Origin: Kosakonia oryzae
GTDB lineage: Bacteria > Pseudomonadota > Gammaproteobacteria > Enterobacterales > Enterobacteriaceae
Direction: 5' to 3'
NCBI RefSeq assembly: GCF_001658025.2
Contig: NZ_CP014007.2
Coordinates: 2,542,001 to 2,606,000, forward strand
DNA length: 64,000 nucleotides
In this document: piece after piece, positions 16,509-24,384 of the stretch
Layout: the number at the start of each line of letters is the position of its first letter
How positions within the stretch are numbered: position 1 is the first letter of the stretch
Position numbers and translations under genes: made by a program
Notes under the pieces: model-generated
What the model was told of the DNA's origin: nothing
Database searches by the model: none
What the model saw: the letters and a program-made list of their open reading frames with translations, nothing else

Positions 16509-19500
16509 TTACTCTGTCGGGTTTTTCTCTGCTTTTCCGGCCAGTTGCGCGAGGAAGTCATAGCGTTTTTGCAGGTCGGCGGCGGCATCTTTCCACAATT
16601 GCTCTGCCACTTCCGGCTGCTGCGCATTCAGACGGCGGAAGCGCTGCTCATTGAGCAGGGTTTCCGCCAGCGCGTCAGACGGCGGACGTGAATCCAGCGC
16701 CAGCGGGATTTTGCCTTCTTCTTCGCGGCGTGGATCGTAACGGTAAAGCGGCCAGAAGCCGGTGGCGGTTAGCTGACGCATCTGATCGTGGCTCAGCGCC
16801 AGGTCGTAGCCATGCTCTTCACACGGGCTGTAAGCGATGATCAGCGATGGCCCCGGATAGGCTTCCGCCTCCTGAATGGCTTTCACAGTCTGGTTCAACT
16901 GTGCGCCAAGGGAGATTTGCGCCACATAAACATGTCCGTACATCATCATGCTGACGCCCAGATCTTTACGCGCTTTACGTTTACCGTGTTCGCCAAATTT
17001 GGTCACCGCGCCCAGCGGCGTGGCTTTTGATGCCTGGCCGCCGGTGTTGGAGTAGCACTGGGTATCGAGCACCAGAATATTGACGTTTTCGGTCAGACTC
17101 ATCACATGATCCAGCCCACCGAAACCAATGTCATAGGCCCAGCCATCGCCGCCAATCAGCCAGATCGATTTCTCAACCAGCGCATCGGCATCGGTCAGAA
17201 GTTGCTGTGCACCCTCAACATTGGCCAGCGCGTTGCGCAGTTCGGCAACCTGCTCGCGGCGAAGGTCCGGCGAGGCCTCCTGATGAAGTGCGGCAAGCAG
17301 TTCCGCCGGAATATGGTCGGCAAATTGCTTCACCAGACGCATCACACGCTGTCGGTGCTGATCGACACTGAGACGGAAGCCGAGGCCAAACTCGGCGTTA
17401 TCCTCAAACAGCGAGTTCGCCCACGCTGGCCCGCGCCCGTTGGCATCTGTGGTATACGGCGTTGAAGGCAGATTACCGCCGTAAATGGATGAGCACCCGG
17501 TAGCGTTGGCAATCATCATCCGGTCGCCATACAACTGGGTCAGGAGTTTGATGTACGGCGTTTCACCGCAGCCGGAACACGCACCGGAATATTCAAACAG
17601 CGGGGTGATCAGTTGCGAAGTACGAATATCAATGCGCTCCAGCGTGCTGCGATCGATCTCCGGCAGACCGAGGAAGAAGTCATAATTCACTTTTTCTTCT
17701 TCCACATGTTCAAGGCGCGACATCATATTGATGGCCTTGATATCCGGGTTCTGACGATCTTTCGCCGGGCAGACTTCAACACACAGATTACAGCCGGTGC
17801 AATCCTCCGGTGCGACCTGCAAGACGTATTTCTGCCCGCGCATATCGCGCGATTTCACGTCCAGTGAATGGAGCGTATCGGGAGCCTCTTCCATCGCCGC
17901 CGGAGAAACCACTTTCGCGCGGATCGCCGAATGCGGGCAGGCAGCAACACAGTGGTTACACTGGGTACAGAGATCTTCTTTCCAGATGGGGATCTCTTCA
18001 GCGATATTGCGTTTCTCCCAGCGGGTAGTGCCAACCGGCCAGGTGCCGTCAGGCGGCAGGGCGGAGACCGGCAGCGCATCGCCAAGGCCCGCCAGCATAG
18101 CGGCGGTGACAGTTTTAACAAAATCCGGAGCCGCATCGGAAACCACTGGCGGGCGGTGCGCGCTTTGTGGATTAACAGGCTCCAGCGGCACTTCGAACAG
18201 TGATTCACGCGCCAGCGCCAGCGCCTGCCAGTTGCGCTCAACCAGCTCCTGACCTTTGCTGCTGTAGCTTTTGGCGATCGCGCCCTGCAATTCAGCCAGC
18301 GCGCTGTCGCCCGGCAATATATTTGTCAGATGGAAGAACGCCATCTGCATAACGGTGTTAATACGCGCGCCGAGGCTGCATTCGCGGGCGATTTTCGCCG
18401 CGTTAACCACAAAGAAACGGGCTTTTTTCTGATTCAGCACCGCCTGAACTTCCTGCGGCAGCCGCGACCACACTTCCTCTGCGCTGTAGGGCGTATTGAG
18501 CAGGAAAATACCGCCAGGCTTCAGCCGTTCGGCCATTTGGTACTTATCGATAAACTGCAACTGATGGCAACCGACAAAATCCGCCTGCGAAACCAGATAC
18601 GCGGAATTTATGGGTCTTTCGCTGACGCGCAAATGCGAAACTGTCAGGCCGCCCGCTTTTTTCGAGTCATAGACAAAATAACCCTGCGCATACCACGGCG
18701 TGGAGTTACCAATAATCTTGATATTGTTTTTGGTCGCCGAGACGCTGCCATCGCTGCCCAGCCCGTAAAATAGCGCTTCCAGTTTCGCGTGCGATGGCAG
18801 GGTGTTTTCCGGCAGCGGCAGCGAGAGATTGGTAACGTCGTCGTAGATCCCGACGGTAAAACGCGGTCTGGGCTTTGCCGCGCGTAGCTCGTTAAACACC
18901 GCCAGCACGCATTCCGGGCCAAACTCTTTGGAGGATAAACCATAGCGCCCGCCAATCACTCGCGGCAGGGTTTCGCGTTCACCGTGATTAAAGGCTTCCG
19001 CCAGAGCGGTCATCACATCAAGATAAAGTGGTTCCGCCAGCGCGCCTGGTTCTTTGGTGCGATCGAGCACAGCGACAGTACGCGCGCTTTCCGGCAAGAC
19101 CGCCAGCAGATGCGCGGCGCTAAACGGGCGATAGAGGCGAACTTTCAGCACGCCGACTTTCTCGCCGCGCGTCAGCAACTCATCCACCACCTCTTCGCAG
19201 GTACCTATCGCTGACCCCATCAGCACAATCACGCGATCGGCCTGCGGATGGCCATAGTATTCGAACGGTTTGTAGCTGCGCCCGGTCGCTTCGGCAAAAT
19301 CGTTCATTGCCTGTTCGACGTGAGCGTAGACCGCGTTGTACCACGGGTTGGTCGCCTCACGAGACTGGAAGTAAGTATCCGGGTTAGCCGATGTACCGCG
19401 AATAACCGGATGCTCCGGGTTCAGTGCGCGGGCGCGGTGTTCGTCAATCTCCTGCTGTGGCAGCAAATTGCGGATAGTGTCGTCCGCCAGCGGCGTAATC

Positions 19501-20033
19501 TTGTTGATTTCGTGCGAAGTACGGAAACCATCAAAAAAGTGAATGAACGGCACGCGGCTTTTCAGCGTAGCAATATGCGAAATCAGCGCGAAATCCTGCG
19601 CTTCCTGCACGCTACCCGCAGCGAGCATGGCGCAGCCGGTCTGGCGCACCGCCATCACATCGGAGTGATCGCCAAAAATGGAGAGAGCATGGGTAGCCAC
19701 GGTACGTGCTGCGACGTGCAGTACAAAGGGCGTCAATTGCCCGGCCAGTTTGTACAGCGTCGGGATCATCAGCAGTAGCCCCTGCGATGAGGTAAATGAG
19801 GTTGAGAGTGCCCCGGTTTGCAGTGCGCCGTGGACAGCAGCAATAGCCCCGGCTTCCGACTGCATTTCAACAACGCGGGGCGTGTCGCCCCAGACATTCT
19901 TCAGACCGTTACCGGCCCAGGCATCAGCCTGCTCAGCCATCGTTGAACTGGGAGTGATGGGATATATGGCGATAACTTCACTGGTACGAAAGGCCACCGA
20001 GGCCACTGCGCCATTACCGTCAATCGTGATCAT
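16509..20033 (-). CDS. nifJ: NifJ (YdbK), pyruvate:ferredoxin/flavodoxin oxidoreductase
   Basis: A single-chain 1174-residue enzyme that oxidatively decarboxylates pyruvate to acetyl-CoA and reduces ferredoxin or flavodoxin. Domains in order: pyrimidine-binding (from MITIDGNGAVASV), transketolase C-terminal-like, gamma domain, a two-cluster ferredoxin domain with CTQCNHCVAACPHS and CTGCNLCVEVCPAK (about 690-750), and the thiamine diphosphate domain. The last has the extra-cluster motif CSGCGETPY and GGDGWAYDIG. Length and motifs match E. coli YdbK. It can support electron delivery to nitrogenase in diazotrophs, but no nif gene is seen here. Confidence 0.95.
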   Translation of the reverse strand: MITIDGNGAVASVAFRTSEVIAIYPITPSSTMAEQADAWAGNGLKNVWGDTPRVVEMQSEAGAIAAVHGALQTGALSTSFTSSQGLLLMIPTLYKLAGQLTPFVLHVAARTVATHALSIFGDHSDVMAVRQTGCAMLAAGSVQEAQDFALISHIATLKSRVPFIHFFDGFRTSHEINKITPLADDTIRNLLPQQEIDEHRARALNPEHPVIRGTSANPDTYFQSREATNPWYNAVYAHVEQAMNDFAEATGRSYKPFEYYGHPQADRVIVLMGSAIGTCEEVVDELLTRGEKVGVLKVRLYRPFSAAHLLAVLPESARTVAVLDRTKEPGALAEPLYLDVMTALAEAFNHGERETLPRVIGGRYGLSSKEFGPECVLAVFNELRAAKPRPRFTVGIYDDVTNLSLPLPENTLPSHAKLEALFYGLGSDGSVSATKNNIKIIGNSTPWYAQGYFVYDSKKAGGLTVSHLRVSERPINSAYLVSQADFVGCHQLQFIDKYQMAERLKPGGIFLLNTPYSAEEVWSRLPQEVQAVLNQKKARFFVVNAAKIARECSLGARINTVMQMAFFHLTNILPGDSALAELQGAIAKSYSSKGQELVERNWQALALARESLFEVPLEPVNPQSAHRPPVVSDAAPDFVKTVTAAMLAGLGDALPVSALPPDGTWPVGTTRWEKRNIAEEIPIWKEDLCTQCNHCVAACPHSAIRAKVVSPAAMEEAPDTLHSLDVKSRDMRGQKYVLQVAPEDCTGCNLCVEVCPAKDRQNPDIKAINMMSRLEHVEEEKVNYDFFLGLPEIDRSTLERIDIRTSQLITPLFEYSGACSGCGETPYIKLLTQLYGDRMMIANATGCSSIYGGNLPSTPYTTDANGRGPAWANSLFEDNAEFGLGFRLSVDQHRQRVMRLVKQFADHIPAELLAALHQEASPDLRREQVAELRNALANVEGAQQLLTDADALVEKSIWLIGGDGWAYDIGFGGLDHVMSLTENVNILVLDTQCYSNTGGQASKATPLGAVTKFGEHGKRKARKDLGVSMMMYGHVYVAQISLGAQLNQTVKAIQEAEAYPGPSLIIAYSPCEEHGYDLALSHDQMRQLTATGFWPLYRYDPRREEEGKIPLALDSRPPSDALAETLLNEQRFRRLNAQQPEVAEQLWKDAAADLQKRYDFLAQLAGKAEKNPTE

Positions 20034-20319
20034 ATGAATGCTCTCATTACTTAATTATAAGATTTACAACAAGTTGTGCGCTGACGCTTTCCACGCAGGG
20101 CAGAAGAAAGCCATTTTTAATTTAGTCTGTCTGGCCGATCAGCATTGTGCTCATTAATCTCGCTTCCCAGGACGTTGTCGCCCATCAGCAAGGTCATGCA
20201 ACCCTGTATACGCGTACGTGGCATTGAGTATCAGCGGTCAATATGCTCGCCATGCCTTTATCCAGTATAAACAGCCAGAGAACATAGATATTTGATCTGA
20301 TGTGTCTGGGCTGTATTTA

Positions 20320-20514
20320 TCATGTGAATGAATTCGTTCCGTTCGGGGGATCCGGTTTTACTTTCTTCATCAACACAATACGTTCGAAAGGATTTATTGG
20401 CTGATTTTTCAACGCATTGCTCTCCAGCAGCCGAACACTGCGAACAAAAAGCGCATCTGTCATGTTTGTGATAACCGATTTACCGCTACCTTGCACTATC
20501 ACGGAAAAATACAC
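20320..20514 (-). CDS. Hypothetical small protein or gene remnant
   Basis: A 64-residue frame with a GTG start, ending PPNGTNSFT. Codon choice looks coding-like for this genome. The open frame continues upstream of the GTG with no ATG (through residues like RKARSATYGKIVGCIS), so it could be the 3' part of a decayed gene. The ribosome site is weak. I do not recognise a family. Confidence 0.25.
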   Translation of the reverse strand: MYFSVIVQGSGKSVITNMTDALFVRSVRLLESNALKNQPINPFERIVLMKKVKPDPPNGTNSFT

Positions 20515-20918
20515 TGAAATGCAGCCTACTATTTTCCCGTAAGTAGCACTCCTGGCTTTGCGGGGGCTAATCCTGCAAAAAACATCCTGTCACTCTGGCG
20601 CACAGATGGGGGAACGGCCTGTCAACCCTGCCGGTGAGAGCGCGATTGTGCCGCGGCGATCAGGGTGCTGGTCAACAGGGTTTCCTCTGGCATTGAACGT
20701 TGTTTTACCTGTAAGACATCTCGCGTCGCGGGTTATCAATCTTAAATAAAGCTTGCTATCAGTTGATATATGTGTGATTAATGAGGGGTAGGTTTGTTCC
20801 ACAGATGTAATAAAGCGGTTTAGTAAAGCAGTTCTCATCACAAGTGTTATCCATAGATAATTCTTCTTTTTGAGCCTCCTTATCGTTAAAAATTTAATTC
20901 TGTGCGAAAACCCTTTTC

Positions 20919-20928
20919 GCCGAAAGGC
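20919..20928 (+). promoter_or_regulatory. Cold-shock upstream box in the csp leader
   Basis: GCCGAAAGGC, a GAAA-loop mini-hairpin 24 bases before the csp start, matches the 'upstream box' found before the ribosome site of E. coli cspA-family mRNAs. That box is reported to aid cold-shock translation. Confidence 0.55.
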
Positions 20929-20951
20929 TCTTGTATATTGAGGAAATATTT

Positions 20952-21164
20952 ATGTCTAACAAAATGACTGGTTTAGTAAAATGGTTTAATGAGTCCAAAG
21001 GGTTTGGTTTCATCACGCCTGACAATGGCAGCAAAGATGTATTCGTGCATTTTTCTGCTATCCAGAGCGGCGGTTTTAAGACGCTGAATGAAGGTCAGAA
21101 AGTCGAATTCACCATTGAAGATGGGCAAAAAGGCCCGTCCGCAGGGAATGTTTTCGCAATATAA
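20952..21164 (+). CDS. Cold-shock protein, CspA family
   Basis: A 70-residue single cold-shock domain, an RNA chaperone. RNP1 (KGFGFITP) and RNP2 (VFVHFSAIQ) are intact. The sequence mixes features: [13 protein letters not shown] as in CspB/CspG/CspI, and [11 protein letters not shown] with [12 protein letters not shown] closer to CspC/CspE. I therefore give no symbol. The start follows TTGAGGAAAT. The leader carries a cspA-type upstream box, suggesting cold induction. A tRNA-like sequence begins 10 bases after the stop and shares one terminator with it. Confidence 0.92.
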   Translation: MSNKMTGLVKWFNESKGFGFITPDNGSKDVFVHFSAIQSGGFKTLNEGQKVEFTIEDGQKGPSAGNVFAI

Positions 21165-21174
21165 GTACTCCCGT

Positions 21175-21252
21175 CCGCCATTAGCTCAGCATGGTTAGAG
21201 CATTGCTTTATCAGGAAGTAGGGTCGGGGTTCGAGCCCTCGATGGCGGCCCA
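21175..21252 (+). ncRNA. tRNA-like sequence in the csp 3' region
   Basis: The 78-base element has a perfect 7-bp acceptor stem (CCGCCAT 21175-21181 with ATGGCGG 21242-21248), discriminator C and encoded CCA (21250-21252). It has a normal D arm (GCTC/GAGC with AGCATGGTTA loop) and a T arm (CGGGG/CCTCG with loop TTCGAGC). The anticodon arm is abnormal: a stem TGCTT/AAGTA forms only if one base is added before it, and the loop TATCAGG lacks U33. It is therefore unlikely to decode. I recall tRNA-like sequences annotated beside csp genes in E. coli, but not with certainty. It may act as a 3'-end processing or RNase P/CCA-recognised element. Confidence 0.7.
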
Positions 21253-21265
21253 GGTTTAACAAGAT

Positions 21266-21298
21266 AACCTTGCCAATCTGGCAGGGTTATTTATTTTC
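21266..21298 (+). terminator. Terminator after csp and tRNA-like element
   Basis: AACCTTGCC (21266-21274) pairs with GGCAGGGTT (21280-21288), nine pairs with one G-U, followed by ATTTATTTTC. It ends the csp plus tRNA-like transcript. Confidence 0.85.
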
Positions 21299-21569
21299 AG
21301 CGTTTGGCTATCTCTTCTGTAAAGCAAAATAAAAAAACAGCGCAGTTAAGTTCTGTTGGTCAGGTGTGTAAGCAACCCTTTCTCTTCATAATACACAGTC
21401 ATGAACGTTAAAATATTAAGCACCCGCTAGTGTATGCTGTGTTTATTATTACGTTTCAATCCACGTAATTGTTCATAGCTTCCTGGATACGTTTAAATAT
21501 TGCATACAGCATTTTACTTTCATTCCGCCACTATGTTTTTGAATACCCACCACATACGGATTATGAATG

Positions 21570-21776
21570 ATGAGTAAGACGCTGAGAACTGCATGGTTTC
21601 TACTGTTTCTGTCTTTTTTCTCAGTTGCAGGCTATGCAGGTTCTTCTCCTGCCTTGCTTCACGGGCAAAAAAGTAGCTATGTTCGACATTCTTCAGGAGA
21701 GGGGGATATTGCCGAGAATCCTGACGAGCACGTCCGGGAATCGACTGAGCAATTCTTCCGCAGGATACAGAGTTAA
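21570..21776 (+). CDS. Small predicted secreted protein
   Basis: A 68-residue protein, or 69 with an ATG one codon earlier. It has a clear Sec signal peptide (MSKTLRTAWFLLFLSFFSV, cleavage probably after AGYA) and a mature part of about 45 hydrophilic residues with no cysteine. A strong terminator starts 33 bases after the stop, which supports a real transcription unit. The ribosome site is weak (CGGATT). I know no family. Confidence 0.5.
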   Translation: MSKTLRTAWFLLFLSFFSVAGYAGSSPALLHGQKSSYVRHSSGEGDIAENPDEHVRESTEQFFRRIQS

Positions 21777-21808
21777 ATTCTTCCTGTTTATAAAAGCACG
21801 CTATCGCC

Positions 21809-21833
21809 AACCTGCCACTGGGCAGGTTTTTTT
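21809..21833 (+). terminator. Rho-independent terminator
   Basis: AACCTGCC (21809-21816) pairs with GGCAGGTT (21821-21828), followed by TTTTT. It ends the small secreted protein transcript. Confidence 0.85.
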
Positions 21834-22101
21834 ATTTCAGGCTGCGGTGGCCGCTGCATAAATTCTTACAACCGGATCCGCTACTACTTCCATCCAGGAG
21901 CCAGGAAGACTCTGGAAAGGGCTTGCTGTGAGGACAGAAAATGGCTGCTGAAGTGAGGAGCATTCCATTCATTACCTGCATCAGGCGATAAAAACGCAAA
22001 AAAATGTTTCTGCGTCGCATAAAGATGACTTTCAGCTCTCGACGTATTGCGTTGTGCTGCATATGATGCTTGGGTTTCGCTTTAATAAAGGGAGAGAAGA
22101 G
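21834..22101. other. Intergenic region before ydbJ
   Basis: No supported gene. A 76-codon minus-strand frame (21832-22062) overlaps the terminator and lacks a ribosome site and similarity. The region presumably holds the ydbJ promoter. Confidence 0.4.
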
Positions 22102-22368
22102 ATGCGTTCAGCGTTTTGGGTGGGGTGCGCCGTTTTATTGCTGTCGGCATGCAGTAGTGAACCTGTGCAGCAGGCTACGGCTGCTCACGTTGTGCCAGGT
22201 ATAAAGGCCGCGATGTCTAACAGCGGTCAGGCAAATTGCGCAATGATTGGCGGATCATTATCTGTCGCGCGTCAGCTTGACGGTTCGATGGTGGGAATGT
22301 GTGCATTGCCGAATGGCAAACGCTGTAGCGAACAGTCGCTTGCCACCGGAAGCTGCGGTAATTACTGA
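22102..22368 (+). CDS. ydbJ: YdbJ, DUF333 lipoprotein
   Basis: An 88-residue lipoprotein. The signal sequence MRSAFWVGCAVLLLSAC ends in lipobox LSAC (Cys17). The mature part has the DUF333 pattern NCAMIGGSLSVARQLDGS and CALPNGKRCSEQSLATGSC with four more cysteines. It matches E. coli YdbJ closely. The function is unknown. Start follows GGGAGAGAAGAG. It overlaps convergent hslJ by seven bases, as in E. coli. Confidence 0.94.
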   Translation: MRSAFWVGCAVLLLSACSSEPVQQATAAHVVPGIKAAMSNSGQANCAMIGGSLSVARQLDGSMVGMCALPNGKRCSEQSLATGSCGNY

Positions 22369-22790
22369 ACGTTATTCGCGCGGGTATAAATCAACGTCTG
22401 CGATGCGGTTGCCAGCGTTAACTGGTCGCCGGTCAAATCGATCTGCGCGCCATTATTCAGCATGGCCTGGATAGTATGATCCAGCTCGTTACGCTGCGGA
22501 TCTACGCACATCATCATGGTCATGCCCATGTGCTTCACGGTTAATGCGCCGTCAGAGAGTTTTCCCTGGCCCATAAAGCCGTTGCACATTTTGCCAGAGA
22601 CGCGCAGATCCTTGTCAAAACGGATTTCCGGCGCCGGGCTCTGGTCAGAAGCCGTCACTGCTTTGCCGTTAAAGGTAGTCAGTACAAAGCGCTGGTTAGC
22701 CAGTTGCTCCGGTTTAAGGGTATCAGTACGGGAACTGACACAGGCGGAAAGGGCAACGCTCAACGCAATTAAAGGGATAATTTTTTTCAT
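22362..22790 (-). CDS. hslJ: HslJ, heat-inducible META-domain lipoprotein
   Basis: A 142-residue outer-membrane lipoprotein (signal MKKIIPLIALSVALSAC, Cys17) with a META domain, including MCNGFMGQGKLSDG and TMMMCVDPQRNELD. E. coli HslJ is heat-induced and linked to novobiocin resistance. An upstream in-frame start would add 45 residues that do not belong; the chosen ATG follows AGAGGAAGAG. It lies downstream of ldhA on the same strand, separated by a terminator. Confidence 0.93.
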   Translation of the reverse strand: MKKIIPLIALSVALSACVSSRTDTLKPEQLANQRFVLTTFNGKAVTASDQSPAPEIRFDKDLRVSGKMCNGFMGQGKLSDGALTVKHMGMTMMMCVDPQRNELDHTIQAMLNNGAQIDLTGDQLTLATASQTLIYTRANNVQ

Positions 22791-22862
22791 CTCTTCCTCT
22801 AAGAATTTTCCATTCAGGGCGGGGATTTTAACAGGGTTCGCCCGGGTGTCACTGGGCTTTAA

Positions 22863-22892
22863 TCTTAAAACGGCTCCCCAGGCCGGGGAACC
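22863..22892 (-). terminator. Terminator after ldhA
   Basis: On the minus strand GGTTCCCC (22892-22885) pairs with GGGGAGCC (22879-22872), followed by GTTTTAAG. It sits 11 bases after the ldhA stop. Confidence 0.75.
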
Positions 22893-22903
22893 GCACAGAC
22901 CGC

Positions 22904-23893
22904 TTAGAACAGCGCGTTCGGGCAACTTTCACCGTCACGTAACTGGCGCAGGTTTTCCAGCGTGGTCTCAGAAATACTGGTCAACGCCTCGGCGGTCAGA
23001 AACGCCTGGTGGCCGGTGAACAGCACGTTATGGCATGCCGACAGGCGACGGAACACATCGTCCTGAATCACATCGTTGGATTTGTCTTCAAAGAACAGAT
23101 CGCGTTCGTTTTCATACACGTCCATGCCAAGCGCGCCAATTTTCTGCGTCTTCAGCGCATCAATCGCCGCCTGCGAATCGATCAGACCGCCGCGGCTGGT
23201 GTTGATGATCATCACGCCGTCTTTCATGCGTTCAAACGCACTTCGGTTCAATAAATGGAAGTTTTCCGGCGTCAGCGGGCAGTGCAGGGAGATAACATCG
23301 GCCTGGGAAAACAGCGTATCAAGATCCACATACTCAACGCCCAGTTCCAGCGCCGCCGCACTCGGATAGGGATCAAACGCCAGCAGGCGCATACCGAACC
23401 CCTTCAGGATACGCAGTGCCGCAACGCCGATTTTGCCGGTACCAATCACGCCAGCCGTTTTGCCATACATCGTAAAGCCGGTCAGACCTTCGAGCGAGAA
23501 GTTAGCGTCACGGGTACGCTGATAAGCTCGGTGAATACGACGGTTGAGCGTCATCATCATGCCAATCGCATGTTCCGCCACCGCTTCCGGTGAGTAAGCT
23601 GGCACGCGCACCACCTGCAGCCCAAGCTCTTTGGCTGCATCAAGATCGACGTTGTTGAACCCGGCACAGCGCAGCGCGATAAATTTCACGCCCAGTTTTT
23701 TCAACTCTTCCAGTACCGGGCGGCTACCGTCATCATTGACGAAAATACAGACACCTTCACAGCCGTTGGCGGTTTTGGCGGTCTTTTCCGTTAACAAAAA
23801 GTCGAAAAATTCAAGATCGTAGCCATAATGCTCGTTTACCTGCTGCAAATACTTTTTATCGTATTGCTTTGTGCTATATATCGCGAGTTTCAT
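22904..23893 (-). CDS. ldhA: LdhA, fermentative D-lactate dehydrogenase
   Basis: LdhA reduces pyruvate to D-lactate with NADH during fermentation. The 329 residues are those of the D-2-hydroxyacid dehydrogenase family: N-terminal substrate domain, Rossmann motif GTGKIGVAALRILKGFG, catalytic Arg in INTSRGG, Glu in YENERD, and His in TGHQAFLT. The sequence is nearly identical to E. coli LdhA. With nifJ it forms a local set of pyruvate-consuming anaerobic enzymes. Confidence 0.97.
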   Translation of the reverse strand: MKLAIYSTKQYDKKYLQQVNEHYGYDLEFFDFLLTEKTAKTANGCEGVCIFVNDDGSRPVLEELKKLGVKFIALRCAGFNNVDLDAAKELGLQVVRVPAYSPEAVAEHAIGMMMTLNRRIHRAYQRTRDANFSLEGLTGFTMYGKTAGVIGTGKIGVAALRILKGFGMRLLAFDPYPSAAALELGVEYVDLDTLFSQADVISLHCPLTPENFHLLNRSAFERMKDGVMIINTSRGGLIDSQAAIDALKTQKIGALGMDVYENERDLFFEDKSNDVIQDDVFRRLSACHNVLFTGHQAFLTAEALTSISETTLENLRQLRDGESCPNALF

Positions 23894-24027
23894 AAGGCTT
23901 TCTCCAACGGTTTCCTGCCTACATTATCACTGTTTAAAATTATTATGTAAACCTTCAAATTTTATTGATAATCATAGGCCTGATGAATGTGTCTGCTTTC
24001 AGTATAACTGCTGCAGTGCCGACAGTA

Positions 24028-24213
24028 TTAGCGCAGCTGCTTGAGCGTGCTGTTAGCGCTCCAGTTAATGATAAAAGCCAGCAGCACGCTGATAATCCAG
24101 GGGATTTTCGAGTCGTGAAACACATTTGCACTGAGATAATCACCAAACGTAAAACAGGTGAAAATGGTGGCGCCCGCAAACCAACCGCGGATCAGAGAAC
24201 CTTTTGTGAACAT
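24028..24213 (-). CDS. Small predicted membrane protein
   Basis: A 61-residue frame with hydrophobic segments at about 10-30 (GWFAGATIFTCFTFGDYL) and 37-52 (IPWIISVLLAFIINW). The AAGGA upstream touches the ATG with no spacing, so translation would be inefficient or the start is elsewhere. Divergent from ydbH. Family not recognised. Confidence 0.45.
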   Translation of the reverse strand: MFTKGSLIRGWFAGATIFTCFTFGDYLSANVFHDSKIPWIISVLLAFIINWSANSTLKQLR

Positions 24214-24384
24214 TCCTTAAACCTATCGCGTAATAATTTCGCAGCAATATCGTCCTCTGTTACTGAAAATGCAACAGCCAGACTATGATTAAAGCGGCTC
24301 ACGCTTTTAACAGGGCGGTTAAACATGTCACAATATCCGGCATAACTGGCTTAATCACACGATAAATCAGGATATTAGCTGCCC

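Larger units (their letters stand above)
20034..20951. other. Gene-poor stretch between nifJ and the cold-shock gene
   Basis: About 900 bases lie at the site where K-12 carries ompN, uspF and ynaE-side genes. Two overlapping short frames at 20558-20749 (+) and 20590-20841 (-) lack ribosome sites and recognisable similarity. One minus-strand frame (20320-20514) has coding-like codons and is listed separately. MicC, found upstream of nifJ in E. coli, is not recognisable. The last about 150 bases should be the csp 5' leader. Confidence 0.4.

Noticed and set aside
19248-19778. 176-codon plus-strand frame inside nifJ
   Set aside because: Antisense to conserved NifJ domains, with no initiation signals.
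20034-20300. MicC sRNA upstream of nifJ
   Set aside because: The conserved 5' sequence of MicC is not present on either strand.
20558-20841. Two opposite short frames, 63 and 83 codons
   Set aside because: No ribosome sites, overlapping each other, unlikely composition.
21175-21252. A functional tRNA gene
   Set aside because: The anticodon arm cannot form at the normal position and the loop lacks U33, so it was called tRNA-like only.
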